A DNA stretch of 64,000 nucleotides from Rhodocyclaceae bacterium (GCA_023150275.1 JAKLLG010000002.1:386511-450510), one strand, 5' to 3'. Shown: positions 8,138-16,733, counted from the stretch's first letter. The notes: a model not told the origin generated them from the letters alone. Translations and numbers: made by a program.

Positions 8138-10053
8138 ACAGAAAACTATGCATCGCTGCCTTCATTGTCGGCGCTGCCGTGATTGCGTGGATCGGTGCCG
8201 GCTATGTCGGCGCGCATCCGCTCGCGCTTGCCATGACCCTCATCATCGCCGTGGCCTATGTCGTCGGTACCGTCGAGATGCTGCGCTTCCATCGGGCAAG
8301 TTGCGCACTTTTGCAGGCCTTGTCGGCAATTCCGCCGAATCTTGTACAACTTGGTGACTGGCTGGCGAATCTTCCGCCCTCGCTGCAGGATCCGGTCCGC
8401 CTGCGTGTCGAGGGCGAGCGGAGCGGTTTGCCGGGCCCGGCCTTGACGCCGTATCTGGTCGGCCTGCTGGTCATGCTCGGTATGCTTGGCACCTTTCTCG
8501 GGCTTGTCGTCACACTCAATGGCGCGGTACTCGCACTGGAGAGCACGACCGACCTGCAGACGATCCGTGCCTCGCTCGCGGCCCCCGTGAAGGGGCTCGG
8601 GCTGGCGTTTGGTACTTCGGTGGCCGGCGTGGCCGCGTCCGCGATGCTTGGCCTCATCTCGGCCCTGTGTCGCCGCGAGCGGCTGCAGGTTTCGCAGGCG
8701 CTGGACATGCGCATCGCAAGCGACCTGCGTACCTTCTCGCTCGTTCATCAGCGCCAGGAAACATTCCGTGCGTTGCAGGCACAAAGCCAATCGCTGCCGG
8801 AGCTGGTCACCGTCTTGCAGGAGACGATGGCACGGATGGCGCAGCACAACACTGCGGTGAACGAACGTCTGCTCGCCGGCCAGGAAGGGTTGCATCGCGA
8901 GATCAGGGAAGCCTATGGAACGCTGGCGCAGGAGGTCGATCGCTCGCTGCGGACGAGTCTTGCGGAGAGCGCCCGTCTTGCCGGTGCGACGATCGAGCCC
9001 GCAGTGGCGTCGACAATGGCGGCGATTGGCCGCGAGGCGGGCGTGGCGCACGAGCGCATGGCGGTCACGGTGGCGGAGCGGCTCGATGCGGTCACGGCGC
9101 AACTCGACAAGGCCGTTGCCAACATGGCTGGCACGTGGTCGGCGACTGTCTCCGAACAGGAGCGCTGCAACCGCGCTCTTTCGTCGTCGCTGGAGAGATC
9201 GCTTGGCGCGTTCGGCGAGCAGTTCGAGCAACGTGCGGGCATGCTGGTCGATCGCGTGGCGCAGACGCAGGAGGCACTGCAGGCAGCACAGGCCGCGCGC
9301 GACGAGCAGCGCATGACGTCACTGACGCAGTCGCTCGATGCGACGGCGGCTGCTCTGCAACGCGAATGGCAGGCTGCCGGCGCGCAGACGCTGACGCACC
9401 AGCAGGAAATCTGCCGAACGCTGGAGGCGACTGCGCAGGAGATTGCGCGTAACGCACAGACCCACGCCGAACGGACGATCGATGAAGTGGCGCGCTTGAT
9501 GCAGACGGCGGCGGAGGCGCCGCGCGTTGCCGCCGAAGTGATCGGGCAGTTGCGCCAGCAGCTTTCGGATAGCGTGGTGCGCGATAACCAGTTGCTTGAG
9601 GAACGCGAGCGCCTGATGAGCGGCCTCGCCGCGCTGGTGGACGAGGCCGGCAGTGCTGCCGAACGGCAGCAGGCAGCAGTAGTGGCGATGACCGCTGCCG
9701 CGACGGCAATGGTCGATCGTGCCGGCAGCGAGTTCTCCCAGCGCATGGCGCAGGAATCGGAACGACTGGACGAGTTTGGCGCGCAGCTTGCTGCGAGCGC
9801 CGTGGAAGTGGCCAGCCTCGCCGACGCGCTCGGCGGTTCCGTCGATCGCTTTGGTGAGGCCAACGGCGCGCTGCTGTCGACTCTGGAGCGCATCGAGTCG
9901 GCGTTGGAAAAATCGTCGCTGCGCAGTGACGACCAGCTGGCCTATTACGTGGCACAGGCACGCGAGCTGATTGATCTCAGCGTGCTTTCCCAGCAGCGTG
10001 TCGTTGAGGAGCTACGGCTGCGGCTGGCGGCGCCGGTTGCCGAGGTGTGCTGA
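8134..10053 (+). CDS. DUF802 protein: MotA/TolQ-like membrane subunit with long coiled-coil tail
   Basis: A 639-residue protein. Four membrane segments are visible at about 4-24, 28-50, 105-132 and 151-180. The last two carry MotA/TolQ/ExbB-like motifs: GMLGTFLGLVVTL (116-128) and GLAFGTSVAGVAASAML (156-172). Residues 182-639 form an Ala/Glu/Gln-rich, mostly helical cytoplasmic tail with coiled-coil character. Family knowledge: DUF802 proteins sit beside OmpA-like proteins. A five-fold channel around a MotB-like dimer would be expected if the analogy to MotAB, ExbBD or ZorAB holds. It overlaps genes on both sides (ATGA upstream, TGATG downstream). No experimental function is known to me. Confidence 0.85.
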   Translation: MNRKLCIAAFIVGAAVIAWIGAGYVGAHPLALAMTLIIAVAYVVGTVEMLRFHRASCALLQALSAIPPNLVQLGDWLANLPPSLQDPVRLRVEGERSGLPGPALTPYLVGLLVMLGMLGTFLGLVVTLNGAVLALESTTDLQTIRASLAAPVKGLGLAFGTSVAGVAASAMLGLISALCRRERLQVSQALDMRIASDLRTFSLVHQRQETFRALQAQSQSLPELVTVLQETMARMAQHNTAVNERLLAGQEGLHREIREAYGTLAQEVDRSLRTSLAESARLAGATIEPAVASTMAAIGREAGVAHERMAVTVAERLDAVTAQLDKAVANMAGTWSATVSEQERCNRALSSSLERSLGAFGEQFEQRAGMLVDRVAQTQEALQAAQAARDEQRMTSLTQSLDATAAALQREWQAAGAQTLTHQQEICRTLEATAQEIARNAQTHAERTIDEVARLMQTAAEAPRVAAEVIGQLRQQLSDSVVRDNQLLEERERLMSGLAALVDEAGSAAERQQAAVVAMTAAATAMVDRAGSEFSQRMAQESERLDEFGAQLAASAVEVASLADALGGSVDRFGEANGALLSTLERIESALEKSSLRSDDQLAYYVAQARELIDLSVLSQQRVVEELRLRLAAPVAEVC

Positions 10054-10694
10054 TGGATGAGATCGACGCTGGCGTCGGGCAGACGGCTCCGGTCTGGGGT
10101 GTCTTCGGCGACCTGATGGCGGGCTTGCTTGGCGCCTTCGTGCTGATCCTGGTCGGCGTGCTCGGCGTGCAGATGGAACTCGCCAACAGTCTCGAAGCGG
10201 AGGTGAAGAAGCGGCAGCAGGAAGAACAAAGACGTATCGCTTTGGAGAAAGCGCTTGCGATCCCGCTGGCGAGTGGTCGCGTGACGCTCGACAACGGCAG
10301 GATCGGCATCAGCGGCAGCGTGCTCTTCTCCCTGAATTCGGCGCGTCTGCAGCCGGAGGGGCAGCAACTCCTGCGGGCGCTTGCCGCGCCACTCGGGGCC
10401 TACCTGAGCGCACGGGACGAACTGCTGATGGTCAGCGGATTCACCGACGATCGCCCGGTGCGTGATCGCAATGCACAGTTCGAGGACAACTGGGAGCTCT
10501 CTGCGCAGCGGGCGCTGACGGTGACGCGCGCCCTGATCCAGGAGGGAGTGCCGGCGACCTCGGTGTTTGCGGCGGCGTTTGGTGCAGAACAGCCTGTCGC
10601 CTCGAACGCCGAGGAGTCGGGGCGCGCGCGTAACCGCCGTGTCGAGATGGCGCCCGTGCCGCGCGGTCAGCGCGTATCCGGGAGCGGACAGTGA
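10053..10694 (+). CDS. OmpA/MotB-like peptidoglycan-binding stator subunit
   Basis: A 213-residue protein with one N-terminal membrane helix (14-39) containing Asp20 in VFGDLMAGLLGAFVLIL. It aligns with the MotB plug helix, whose Asp carries the ion. A charged linker (45-70) and an OmpA-like periplasmic domain (about 75-199) follow, with GFTDDRP and the MotB/OmpA signature NWELSAQRA (Arg153) and RNRRVEM near the end. ATG 10053 overlaps the DUF802 stop; a GTG at 10047 is also in frame but less likely. Together with DUF802 it makes a complete ion-driven stator pair. It is not flagellar MotB, since no flagellar gene is near. Confidence 0.88.
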   Translation: MDEIDAGVGQTAPVWGVFGDLMAGLLGAFVLILVGVLGVQMELANSLEAEVKKRQQEEQRRIALEKALAIPLASGRVTLDNGRIGISGSVLFSLNSARLQPEGQQLLRALAAPLGAYLSARDELLMVSGFTDDRPVRDRNAQFEDNWELSAQRALTVTRALIQEGVPATSVFAAAFGAEQPVASNAEESGRARNRRVEMAPVPRGQRVSGSGQ

Positions 10695-11383
10695 GCGTGT
10701 CGCCGATGGCGGAAGGCGATTGTGATGAGCACAATACTGCTTTCAACGTTGCCACGGTCGATGCTGCGGCGAAGCTGGCACTGCTTCGTGAGGCGGGCTG
10801 TGAGCGCAGCGAGCCGGTTCGCCTGCGGCAGGCGGAAGTGCTTCTCGGAAAGCTGCAGGCGCAGCAGGGGCGGGTGCGGGCACTTCTGATTCAGCGGCTC
10901 GATGTGCTGCTGGATGCGCTGCATGCGCACCTTGCCCCGCGCAACAACGTTCCGGAAAAGCCCCTGCAGGAAAGGGCTGCCGCGGCAATGCGTGGCTCGC
11001 CCGGGCTGGCCGGCCTGCACGATCTTGTAGCGTGCCTGCAGGCAGCGTCGGCGGCAGACAGGCTGACCGAGGTGGTGGGGGGCGCGTACGCTTCGCTGGC
11101 TGCCGCCGAGGCCGAACCGGTTGCCGGCGTTCCGGTCGAGCCGAAATCCCTGCGCTATTTCCGGAACGCCTGGTCGAAACTGAGCGAGGAACAGCGCTTG
11201 CTCGAAGCGATGGCCGATCTGCCTGAAAACGCCGGACCGCTGAATGCGCACCTGCTCATGCATCGGGCGCTGCAGCGCATGAATGCGCTCTCACCCGATT
11301 ATCTCGGCGCTTTTCTCTCCTACGCGGAAACCCTCGTCTGGCTGGAGACTGCGCAAGCGTCTGCGGCGCCGGCGCGGCGGTGA
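10691..11383 (+). CDS. DUF2894-family protein, last gene of the motor-like operon
   Basis: A 230-residue protein matching the DUF2894 pattern: an N-terminal helical region with LREAGCERSEPVRL, and a C-terminal block SLRYFRNAWSKLSEEQRLLEAM...PENAGPLNAHLLMHRALQRM...SPDYLGAFLSYAETLVWLE. No signal peptide or membrane segment is visible, so it is probably cytoplasmic. The start is GTG 10691 in a GTGA overlap with the OmpA-like gene, which indicates strict coupling. It ends one base before the convergent NO-reductase stop. The function is unknown; repeated co-occurrence with DUF3348, DUF802 and an OmpA protein is the only clue. Confidence 0.82.
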   Translation: MSVSPMAEGDCDEHNTAFNVATVDAAAKLALLREAGCERSEPVRLRQAEVLLGKLQAQQGRVRALLIQRLDVLLDALHAHLAPRNNVPEKPLQERAAAAMRGSPGLAGLHDLVACLQAASAADRLTEVVGGAYASLAAAEAEPVAGVPVEPKSLRYFRNAWSKLSEEQRLLEAMADLPENAGPLNAHLLMHRALQRMNALSPDYLGAFLSYAETLVWLETAQASAAPARR

Positions 11384-11384
11384 G

Positions 11385-13778
11385 TCACTTGCGGTAGAGC
11401 TGCAGTGTGCTCTCCTTCACCTGCAATGCATCGGAAGAGAACCGGCCCTGGCGCGTTCCCCGCGCGTCCGGGGTGATTTCGATTGGGGGCGAGGGGTCCC
11501 GCTCCGGTGCCGATTCCGGCCGCAGGCTTTTCCCTCGCGACAGCACAAACCACATCAGCGGCAGCAAGCCGCCAAGAACGAACACCGCACCGCCCAGCGA
11601 GCGGAAGGCAGTCAGCGTTCTGAATACGGCGCCTTCAACGATTTCCGGGGAGCGGGCATACCAGAAGCCATGCTCGAATACGGCGATGAGCTGATAGACA
11701 CCCACCGGAAAGAGGTCGAGGAACATCATCAGCGCCAAGCCAATGTTCAACGACCAGAACGACAGCCTGACCAGCGCGCCGTTCCAGCGTGCTTGCGGGA
11801 AAAGGTGCTGGCAGCAGAAGAGCATCCCGCCCAGGGCAATGTTGCCCTTGACGCCGAACATGGCCGCGTGGGCGTGGTTGTTGGTCAGATAGGTAGCGTG
11901 CTCGAAATAATTGACGATCGGCAGGTTGATCAGCGAGCCAAGAACGCCGGCGCCGAAAACGTTCCAGAAATTGACGGCGAGGATGAACAGCCACACTTCG
12001 CCCATCACCGCGCCCGGCCGGCCCGCGGCTTGTGTGCCTTTCTGTCGCATTTCCCATGCGTCGAGCGTGAGCAGGATCAGCGGTAATACCTGCAGCGTCG
12101 AGAAAACGCTGCCCAGTGCGATGATGCCGGTCGGCTTGCCGATCCAGTAGAAGTTGTGGGCGACGCCAAGGGTGGCGGTGAACAGGAACATCATGACGGC
12201 GAGAAAGGTCGTGCGTTCGGCCATCGCGCGGTTGATGAAGCCCATCTGCATCAGCATGTAGGCGACGATTACGGTGGTGAACACCTCGAAGGTCACTTCC
12301 ACCCACATATGCACGACCATCCAGCGCCAGAAATCGGCGACGGCGAAGTTGCTTTCGGGCGCGACAAACAGGCCGAAGAACAGGAAGAAGACCATCACGC
12401 CGCTGCCATAGAGCAGCCAGGCCGGCACCGACCACAGATATTTTCGGGTCAGCCAGGGCTTCACCGCGCGATAGATGATGAAGATCCAGAGCGAAAAGGC
12501 GAGCAGCAGCAGGATCTGGAAAGCGCGGCCCGACTCCATGAATTCCCATCCCTGGCTGCCCCACCAATAGGCGGCCTCGCCCGTCAGTCGTCCGGTTTGA
12601 CCAAGGTAGATGCCGACCAGCGATCCGATCGCAACAAGCAGGCACAGGTAGAAAAGCGCATCGATCAGGAGGCGCTGGTGGCGCGGAACCGGGGCAAGGC
12701 GGGGCAGGAAGAAGATCGTGTAGCCGACCCAGCACATGAAGAACCAGAAGATCTGGAACAGCGTGTGGTAGCTGCGGGCGACCGAGAACGGCACGAGGTC
12801 GCCGAGATAGAGGCTATAGGGACGCACGAAATCGGTCGCACAGAGAATGCCGGCGACGATCTGCAGACCGAAGGCGACGATGGCCAGCGCGAAGAATTTC
12901 CATGTCGCCCGCTGTGTTTGCCGCACGACCGCCTGTTCCAGATCGGGCGTGGTGAGCAGGCGCGAGTCGCTGTCGCCGGCCGCGCCGAAAGGTTCGGGGA
13001 AAATCGCTTTCATCTGACCATAGACGTAGAGTACCAGGCCGATGCCGAGGAAGAGGGCGAACAGGGAAACGATGCTCCAGAGATAGGTTTCCGTCGTCGG
13101 CGTATTGCCGGCCGCCGGGTCGTAGGGCCAGTTGTGGGTGTAGCTATGGCGTTCGCCGGGACGTTCGGCCGCCGCCACCCAGGCGCCCCAGTAGAAGAAG
13201 GCTGTCAGGTTGCGGATGTCGTCGGCCGGGAGGCGATGACCGAGCCGGAGATGGCGGGGATGGTCGGGGTCACCGAACACCCCGGCGTAATGCGCCTGCA
13301 GGCGTTCGTAGGCATCGATCCGGGCATCGTCGATGGTGATGCGGCCGCTGGCCGCGTCCCAGCCGTTAATGCGGATGTCGCGGCTGACCCGGGCAGCGAT
13401 TGCGTCATTGCCGTACTCGTCCAGCGTCCCTTTCGTGCGTTCGGCGTGGTACGCCTGCATCGCCAGTGTTGTACGGTGAAGTGCATCGGCAGTGAAATCC
13501 GGCCCACGCTCGGCACCATCGCCCCAGAAAGAACCGTAGGCCATCAGTCCGCGCTGCAAGAACACGGCCTGTCCGCGCTCGATTTCGGCTCGGGAAACAA
13601 CAACCTTGCCGCTCGCCGAGACGAAATCGGCGAGCGGCGGCGCATCCGTGTGGGTGACTCTGCCCAGATAGATCAGACCGGCCAGGCTGACAAGGGTGAC
13701 GAACAGGAAGTACGACATCCAGTACTTCCTGTTCAGCAGCAGGCGGGCAATGCCAGGGCGCTGTTCGTGATGGGGCAC
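11385..13778 (-). CDS. norZ: Quinol-dependent nitric oxide reductase (qNOR)
   Basis: A 797-residue single-chain NO reductase that reduces 2 NO to N2O with quinol electrons in the inner membrane. The first helix (about 17-38) leads to a roughly 200-residue periplasmic NorC-like domain without a CxxCH haem-c site, as expected for qNOR. Then come about 13 more helices of the NorB-like core. The signature HMWVEVTFEVFTTVIVAYM holds the haem/FeB glutamates, and NNHAHAAMFGVKGNIALGG holds haem ligands. The start is GTG 13776-13778 preceded by GGAG. No clear FNR, NsrR or NorR box was found upstream. It detoxifies NO or completes part of denitrification. Confidence 0.95.
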   Translation of the reverse strand: MPHHEQRPGIARLLLNRKYWMSYFLFVTLVSLAGLIYLGRVTHTDAPPLADFVSASGKVVVSRAEIERGQAVFLQRGLMAYGSFWGDGAERGPDFTADALHRTTLAMQAYHAERTKGTLDEYGNDAIAARVSRDIRINGWDAASGRITIDDARIDAYERLQAHYAGVFGDPDHPRHLRLGHRLPADDIRNLTAFFYWGAWVAAAERPGERHSYTHNWPYDPAAGNTPTTETYLWSIVSLFALFLGIGLVLYVYGQMKAIFPEPFGAAGDSDSRLLTTPDLEQAVVRQTQRATWKFFALAIVAFGLQIVAGILCATDFVRPYSLYLGDLVPFSVARSYHTLFQIFWFFMCWVGYTIFFLPRLAPVPRHQRLLIDALFYLCLLVAIGSLVGIYLGQTGRLTGEAAYWWGSQGWEFMESGRAFQILLLLAFSLWIFIIYRAVKPWLTRKYLWSVPAWLLYGSGVMVFFLFFGLFVAPESNFAVADFWRWMVVHMWVEVTFEVFTTVIVAYMLMQMGFINRAMAERTTFLAVMMFLFTATLGVAHNFYWIGKPTGIIALGSVFSTLQVLPLILLTLDAWEMRQKGTQAAGRPGAVMGEVWLFILAVNFWNVFGAGVLGSLINLPIVNYFEHATYLTNNHAHAAMFGVKGNIALGGMLFCCQHLFPQARWNGALVRLSFWSLNIGLALMMFLDLFPVGVYQLIAVFEHGFWYARSPEIVEGAVFRTLTAFRSLGGAVFVLGGLLPLMWFVLSRGKSLRPESAPERDPSPPIEITPDARGTRQGRFSSDALQVKESTLQLYRK

Positions 13779-14059
13779 GAGAAATTCTCCGCGAAGATGA
13801 GGGGCGCCTGCCGCGCCGAGTGGCGAGCGTCGGGGGGGATTCCGAGTGTCGCGGATTTTACCTGTTTTCCCGGGGCATCTCGCGGGGCGTGTGGCGTTGG
13901 CGACTCGTCTGCATTTTTTCGACGATAATGGCGACTGCAGGCGTGACAGCGTGACGATTTTCTCCGCTTTCGTTGATGAAAGCTTGTTTGATCATCTTGT
14001 CATACGCTGTCGGCAAGACAATTCGATAAAACAGATAACGGCAATACTGGAGACCAGTC

Positions 14060-14887
14060 ATGAGTGCATCACCACCGTCATTGCAGACGATTTCGATTTG
14101 CCTGTCGGCGGCCGTCGCCGAAATCCGCCTGTCCCGTCCGGATCGCTCCAACGCGCTGAACGAGGCAATGTGGCAGGAACTGCGCGCGGCCATGCGCTGG
14201 GCCGATGCCACCCCGGAAGTGCGTGTTGTGGTGCTTTCCGGTGAGGGGAAGAACTTCTGCGCCGGCATCGATCTCGCCATGCTCGGTGGCGTGGCGCAGG
14301 CGGTGGCCCATACCGACCCGGCGCGCAGCCGCGAGGCGCTGCGCCGGTTGATCCTCGATCTGCAGGATTGCCTTTCGAGCATCGAGGCCTGCCGCAAGCC
14401 GGTGCTGGCCGCGATTCAGGGCGCGTGCATCGGCGGTGCCCTCGACATGGTGACCTGCTGCGACATGCGCTATGCCGCCGCCGATGCGGTGTTCTCGGTG
14501 AAGGAAGTCGATGTCGGCATGACCGCCGACGTGGGCACGCTGCAGCGCCTGCCGCGCCTCGTGCCCGAGGGTGTCGCACGCGAACTGGCCTACACCGGCC
14601 GCAACGTCGATGCTGCCGAGGCGGCGGCGATCGGGCTCGTCAATCGCGTCTTCCCGACGCACGAGGAACTGGCGGCCGGCGTGATGCAGGTCGCGCAGGC
14701 GATCGCCGCGAAGTCGCCGCTGGCCATCCGCGGCACCAAGGAAATGCTGAACTACGGCCGCGATCATTCAGTGACCGACGGCCTCAACTACATCGCCACC
14801 TGGAATGCGGCGATGCTGATGTCGGCCGACCTCAACGAGGCGATGGCGGCGGCGAAGGAGAAGCGGCCGCCGCGCTACCTGGACTGA
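14060..14887 (+). CDS. Crotonase-fold delta(3,5)-delta(2,4)-dienoyl-CoA isomerase-like enzyme
   Basis: A 275-residue enoyl-CoA hydratase/isomerase. The oxyanion-hole regions GKNFCAGIDL and GACIGGALDM are intact. The segment FSVKEVDVGMTADVGTLQRLP and the later RDHSVTDGLNYIATWN closely follow the eukaryotic ECH1 pattern, where one Asp and one Glu/Asp pair shift double bonds of dienoyl-CoA in degradation of odd-position unsaturated fatty acids. The three acidic positions of ECH1 appear kept (Asp in GGALDM, Glu in VKEVD, Asp in MTADVG). ATG 14060 is preceded by TGGAGA. It is a single gene between divergent norZ and a terminator. An ordinary enoyl-CoA hydratase remains possible. Confidence 0.85.
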   Translation: MSASPPSLQTISICLSAAVAEIRLSRPDRSNALNEAMWQELRAAMRWADATPEVRVVVLSGEGKNFCAGIDLAMLGGVAQAVAHTDPARSREALRRLILDLQDCLSSIEACRKPVLAAIQGACIGGALDMVTCCDMRYAAADAVFSVKEVDVGMTADVGTLQRLPRLVPEGVARELAYTGRNVDAAEAAAIGLVNRVFPTHEELAAGVMQVAQAIAAKSPLAIRGTKEMLNYGRDHSVTDGLNYIATWNAAMLMSADLNEAMAAAKEKRPPRYLD

Positions 14888-14900
14888 CGCCGGAAACGAC

Positions 14901-14929
14901 GAGGGCCGCAACAGCGGCCCTCTGTTTTT
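14901..14929 (+). terminator. Rho-independent terminator after the dienoyl-CoA isomerase gene
   Basis: GAGGGCCGC (14901-14909), loop AACA, GCGGCCCTC (14914-14922), then TG and five T residues. A perfect 9-bp stem begins 13 bases after the stop codon. Confidence 0.9.
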
Positions 14930-14947
14930 CTATGTGCTGGAACGGAC

Positions 14948-15466
14948 TCAGCGCATCTGCTTCTGCATGTCTGCAGGGTTGAACTTCATGCCGCCCGGCA
15001 TGCCGGGCATGCCCTGCATCACCACGTCACCCGGCTTCATGCCGGGCTTGCAGGGGCCTAGCCATTTTGCGGAAATCGTCATCTGCGATTCCTTCATGCC
15101 GTGCATCGGCGGGTTGTAGCTGGTGCGGATGTCGCCACGGTAGTTGCTGCCGAAATCGCCGCTGAACTCGCCGTGCGTGGTCGCCGTGGTGCCTTCGAAC
15201 TTGCAGACGGAGTCGACAACGACCTTGCCGCCCGATTTCTTGACATCGTTCTTTGAGCAGTTCTGCTTGGCCTCGCGCTCTCCCATTTGCTCTGTCAGTT
15301 TGTCGGTCTTTTCGTCGACGCATTGCTGCATCGTTGTCGTCATGGCGTGAGGTCCGCTCATGCTGTTTGTCATTTCCCAGAGGCCGGATTTTCTGGCCGG
15401 CGAATCGCTGGCTATACAGAGGCTCGATGTCAGCAGCAGGGCTGCGATGATGGGGGTCTTTTGCAT
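14948..15466 (-). CDS. DUF3617-family secreted protein
   Basis: A 172-residue protein with a signal peptide (MQKTPIIAALLLTSSLCIA, cleavage near residue 19-22). The mature part reads RKSGLWEMTNSMSG early on, has four Cys after the leader that could form disulfides, and ends in a Met/Pro/Gly-rich tail (PGMPGMPGGMKFNP). The GLWE opening and single small domain fit DUF3617, a periplasmic family of unknown function. ATG 15466 is preceded by GGAGACACG; longer reading through the upstream tandem repeat is an artefact of the repeat being open in frame. It is alone on its strand and probably monocistronic. Confidence 0.8.
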   Translation of the reverse strand: MQKTPIIAALLLTSSLCIASDSPARKSGLWEMTNSMSGPHAMTTTMQQCVDEKTDKLTEQMGEREAKQNCSKNDVKKSGGKVVVDSVCKFEGTTATTHGEFSGDFGSNYRGDIRTSYNPPMHGMKESQMTISAKWLGPCKPGMKPGDVVMQGMPGMPGGMKFNPADMQKQMR

Positions 15467-15522
15467 GAACGTGTCTCCACGGGGTTGGTATCCGGCTAGC
15501 ATAGTCGGTGCCGGTGCCAATT

Positions 15523-15652
15523 CCAAGTAGCAGCGCCAAGTAGCAGCGCCAAGTAGCAGCGCCAAGTAGCAGCGCCAAGTAGCAGCGCCAAGTAGCAGCG
15601 CCAAGTAGCAGCGCCAAGTAGCAGCGCCAAGTATCGGCACGAAGCATCGGTG
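15523..15652. repeat. 13-bp tandem repeat array upstream of the DUF3617 gene
   Basis: Eight perfect head-to-tail copies of CCAAGTAGCAGCG (15523-15626) are followed by two degenerate copies (to about 15652). The array begins 57 bases upstream of the DUF3617 start codon, so it lies in or next to its promoter. The unit is not a multiple of 3 and all frames stay open, which explains spurious ORFs here. No spacers, so not CRISPR. Confidence 0.95.
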
Positions 15653-15725
15653 TCAAATTGTCACGCAACTGCAATACGCGTGGCGGCAGCGACGGCCCGG
15701 CGTCGTGCATCTTTCTCCAGGGCGT

Positions 15726-16721
15726 TCAGGTGAACAGTGGCGCTGCGTCGTCGGGAAGCCTTGCGCCGGTCGCTTGCGCACGCTGCAGCAGTTCCCAGTA
15801 ATAGCGGTAGGACGCGCGGTCATGCAGCTTGCCGTCGTGGCGGATCGGCCCCCAGTCGGCTGCCTGCGCGGCGAGCAGGATTTCGCTGGCCATCTGGACT
15901 TCGGAAAAATCCGGGCGCATCGCCTCGACGATGGGGACGATCTGGTTGGGGTGGATGCTCCACATGCGCAGGTAGCCGAATTCGAGGCGGGCGCGGCGCG
16001 CGTCGCTGCGAATGGTGTCGAGATCGTTGAGTTCGGTGGTGACGTTGTGCGACGGAACGACACCGTTGGCGAGCGCGGCGGCGCTGATTTCGCACTTGGC
16101 GCGCGTGACCAGCGGGTGCTCGAACTGGCCGGGGCTCTTCATCGCGCTGCCGGGAATGGCGCCGTGGTGGCCGGAGACAAAATCCATGAGGCCGAAGTCG
16201 AGCGATTCGACGCCGGGCAAGGCGGCGATCTGCCAGACCTCACGCAGTGCGCCGTGCGTCTCGATCAGCACGTGCACTGGTATTTCGCGACCGATGCCCG
16301 CATCCTTTTCGATGCGGCGCAGCTCGCCGATCTGGGTTGCCACATCCGCGGCGCCGCGTGGCTTGGGGAAGGTAATGAACGGCAAGCGCGTTCCCGCACG
16401 GCGCACGAGGATGTCGAGATCGGCCTGCCAGTGCGCGTGCGTCACGTCGTGGATGCGCGCAGCGATACGGCCATGGCGGTTGCCGGCATCCATGATCAGT
16501 TCGGCACACATTTCGGCATGCTCCTGCTCGGCACCGGCACGGGCGCCATCCTCGCAGTCGCAGGTGATGTCGAAGATCGGGTGGCCGCTGCTCTCAGCGA
16601 GTTCGGCCTGCAGCGACATCGCTTTCCGCATTAGTTTCTCCGCACCGGCGTAATGATCGACCGCAGGCAGGATAGGGAAGGGCTTTTCGCCCGCAAACAG
16701 GACGTCGGCAGGTTGGCGCAT
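15726..16721 (-). CDS. HpcH/HpaI aldolase / citrate-lyase-beta-like CoA-ester lyase
   Basis: A 331-residue TIM-barrel lyase of the CitE/malyl-CoA lyase group. Visible family features are FDITCDCEDGARAGAE near residue 49, RIHDVTHAHW near residue 88, the catalytic-site segment VLIETHGAL (Glu binding Mg), SLDFGLMDFVSGHHGA, and MWSIHPNQIVPIVEA near the C-terminus. The start at 16721 is preferred over 16754, which lies inside the mdh terminator. Substrate is not certain; malyl-CoA, beta-methylmalyl-CoA and citramalyl-CoA are all handled by relatives. It sits directly downstream of mdh but beyond a terminator, so it is probably transcribed separately or by readthrough. Confidence 0.82.
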   Translation of the reverse strand: MRQPADVLFAGEKPFPILPAVDHYAGAEKLMRKAMSLQAELAESSGHPIFDITCDCEDGARAGAEQEHAEMCAELIMDAGNRHGRIAARIHDVTHAHWQADLDILVRRAGTRLPFITFPKPRGAADVATQIGELRRIEKDAGIGREIPVHVLIETHGALREVWQIAALPGVESLDFGLMDFVSGHHGAIPGSAMKSPGQFEHPLVTRAKCEISAAALANGVVPSHNVTTELNDLDTIRSDARRARLEFGYLRMWSIHPNQIVPIVEAMRPDFSEVQMASEILLAAQAADWGPIRHDGKLHDRASYRYYWELLQRAQATGARLPDDAAPLFT

Positions 16722-16733
16722 GGCTGCTTTCGG

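Noticed and set aside
7316..11383. Calling the operon a Zorya defence system
   Set aside because: Only the ZorA/ZorB-like architecture is present; there is no ZorC, ZorD or ZorE homologue, and the surroundings are core genes rather than a defence island.
13779..14059. FNR, NsrR or NorR site for norZ
   Set aside because: No TTGAT-N4-ATCAA box or other convincing match was found in the 281-base gap; several weak TTGAT/TTGTC fragments were not symmetric.
15523..15652. CRISPR array
   Set aside because: The repeats are 13 bases, directly adjacent, with no spacers and no cas genes.
15470..15710. N-terminal extension of the DUF3617 protein through the tandem repeat
   Set aside because: The repeat is open in all frames; the signal peptide and ribosome site place the true start at 15466.
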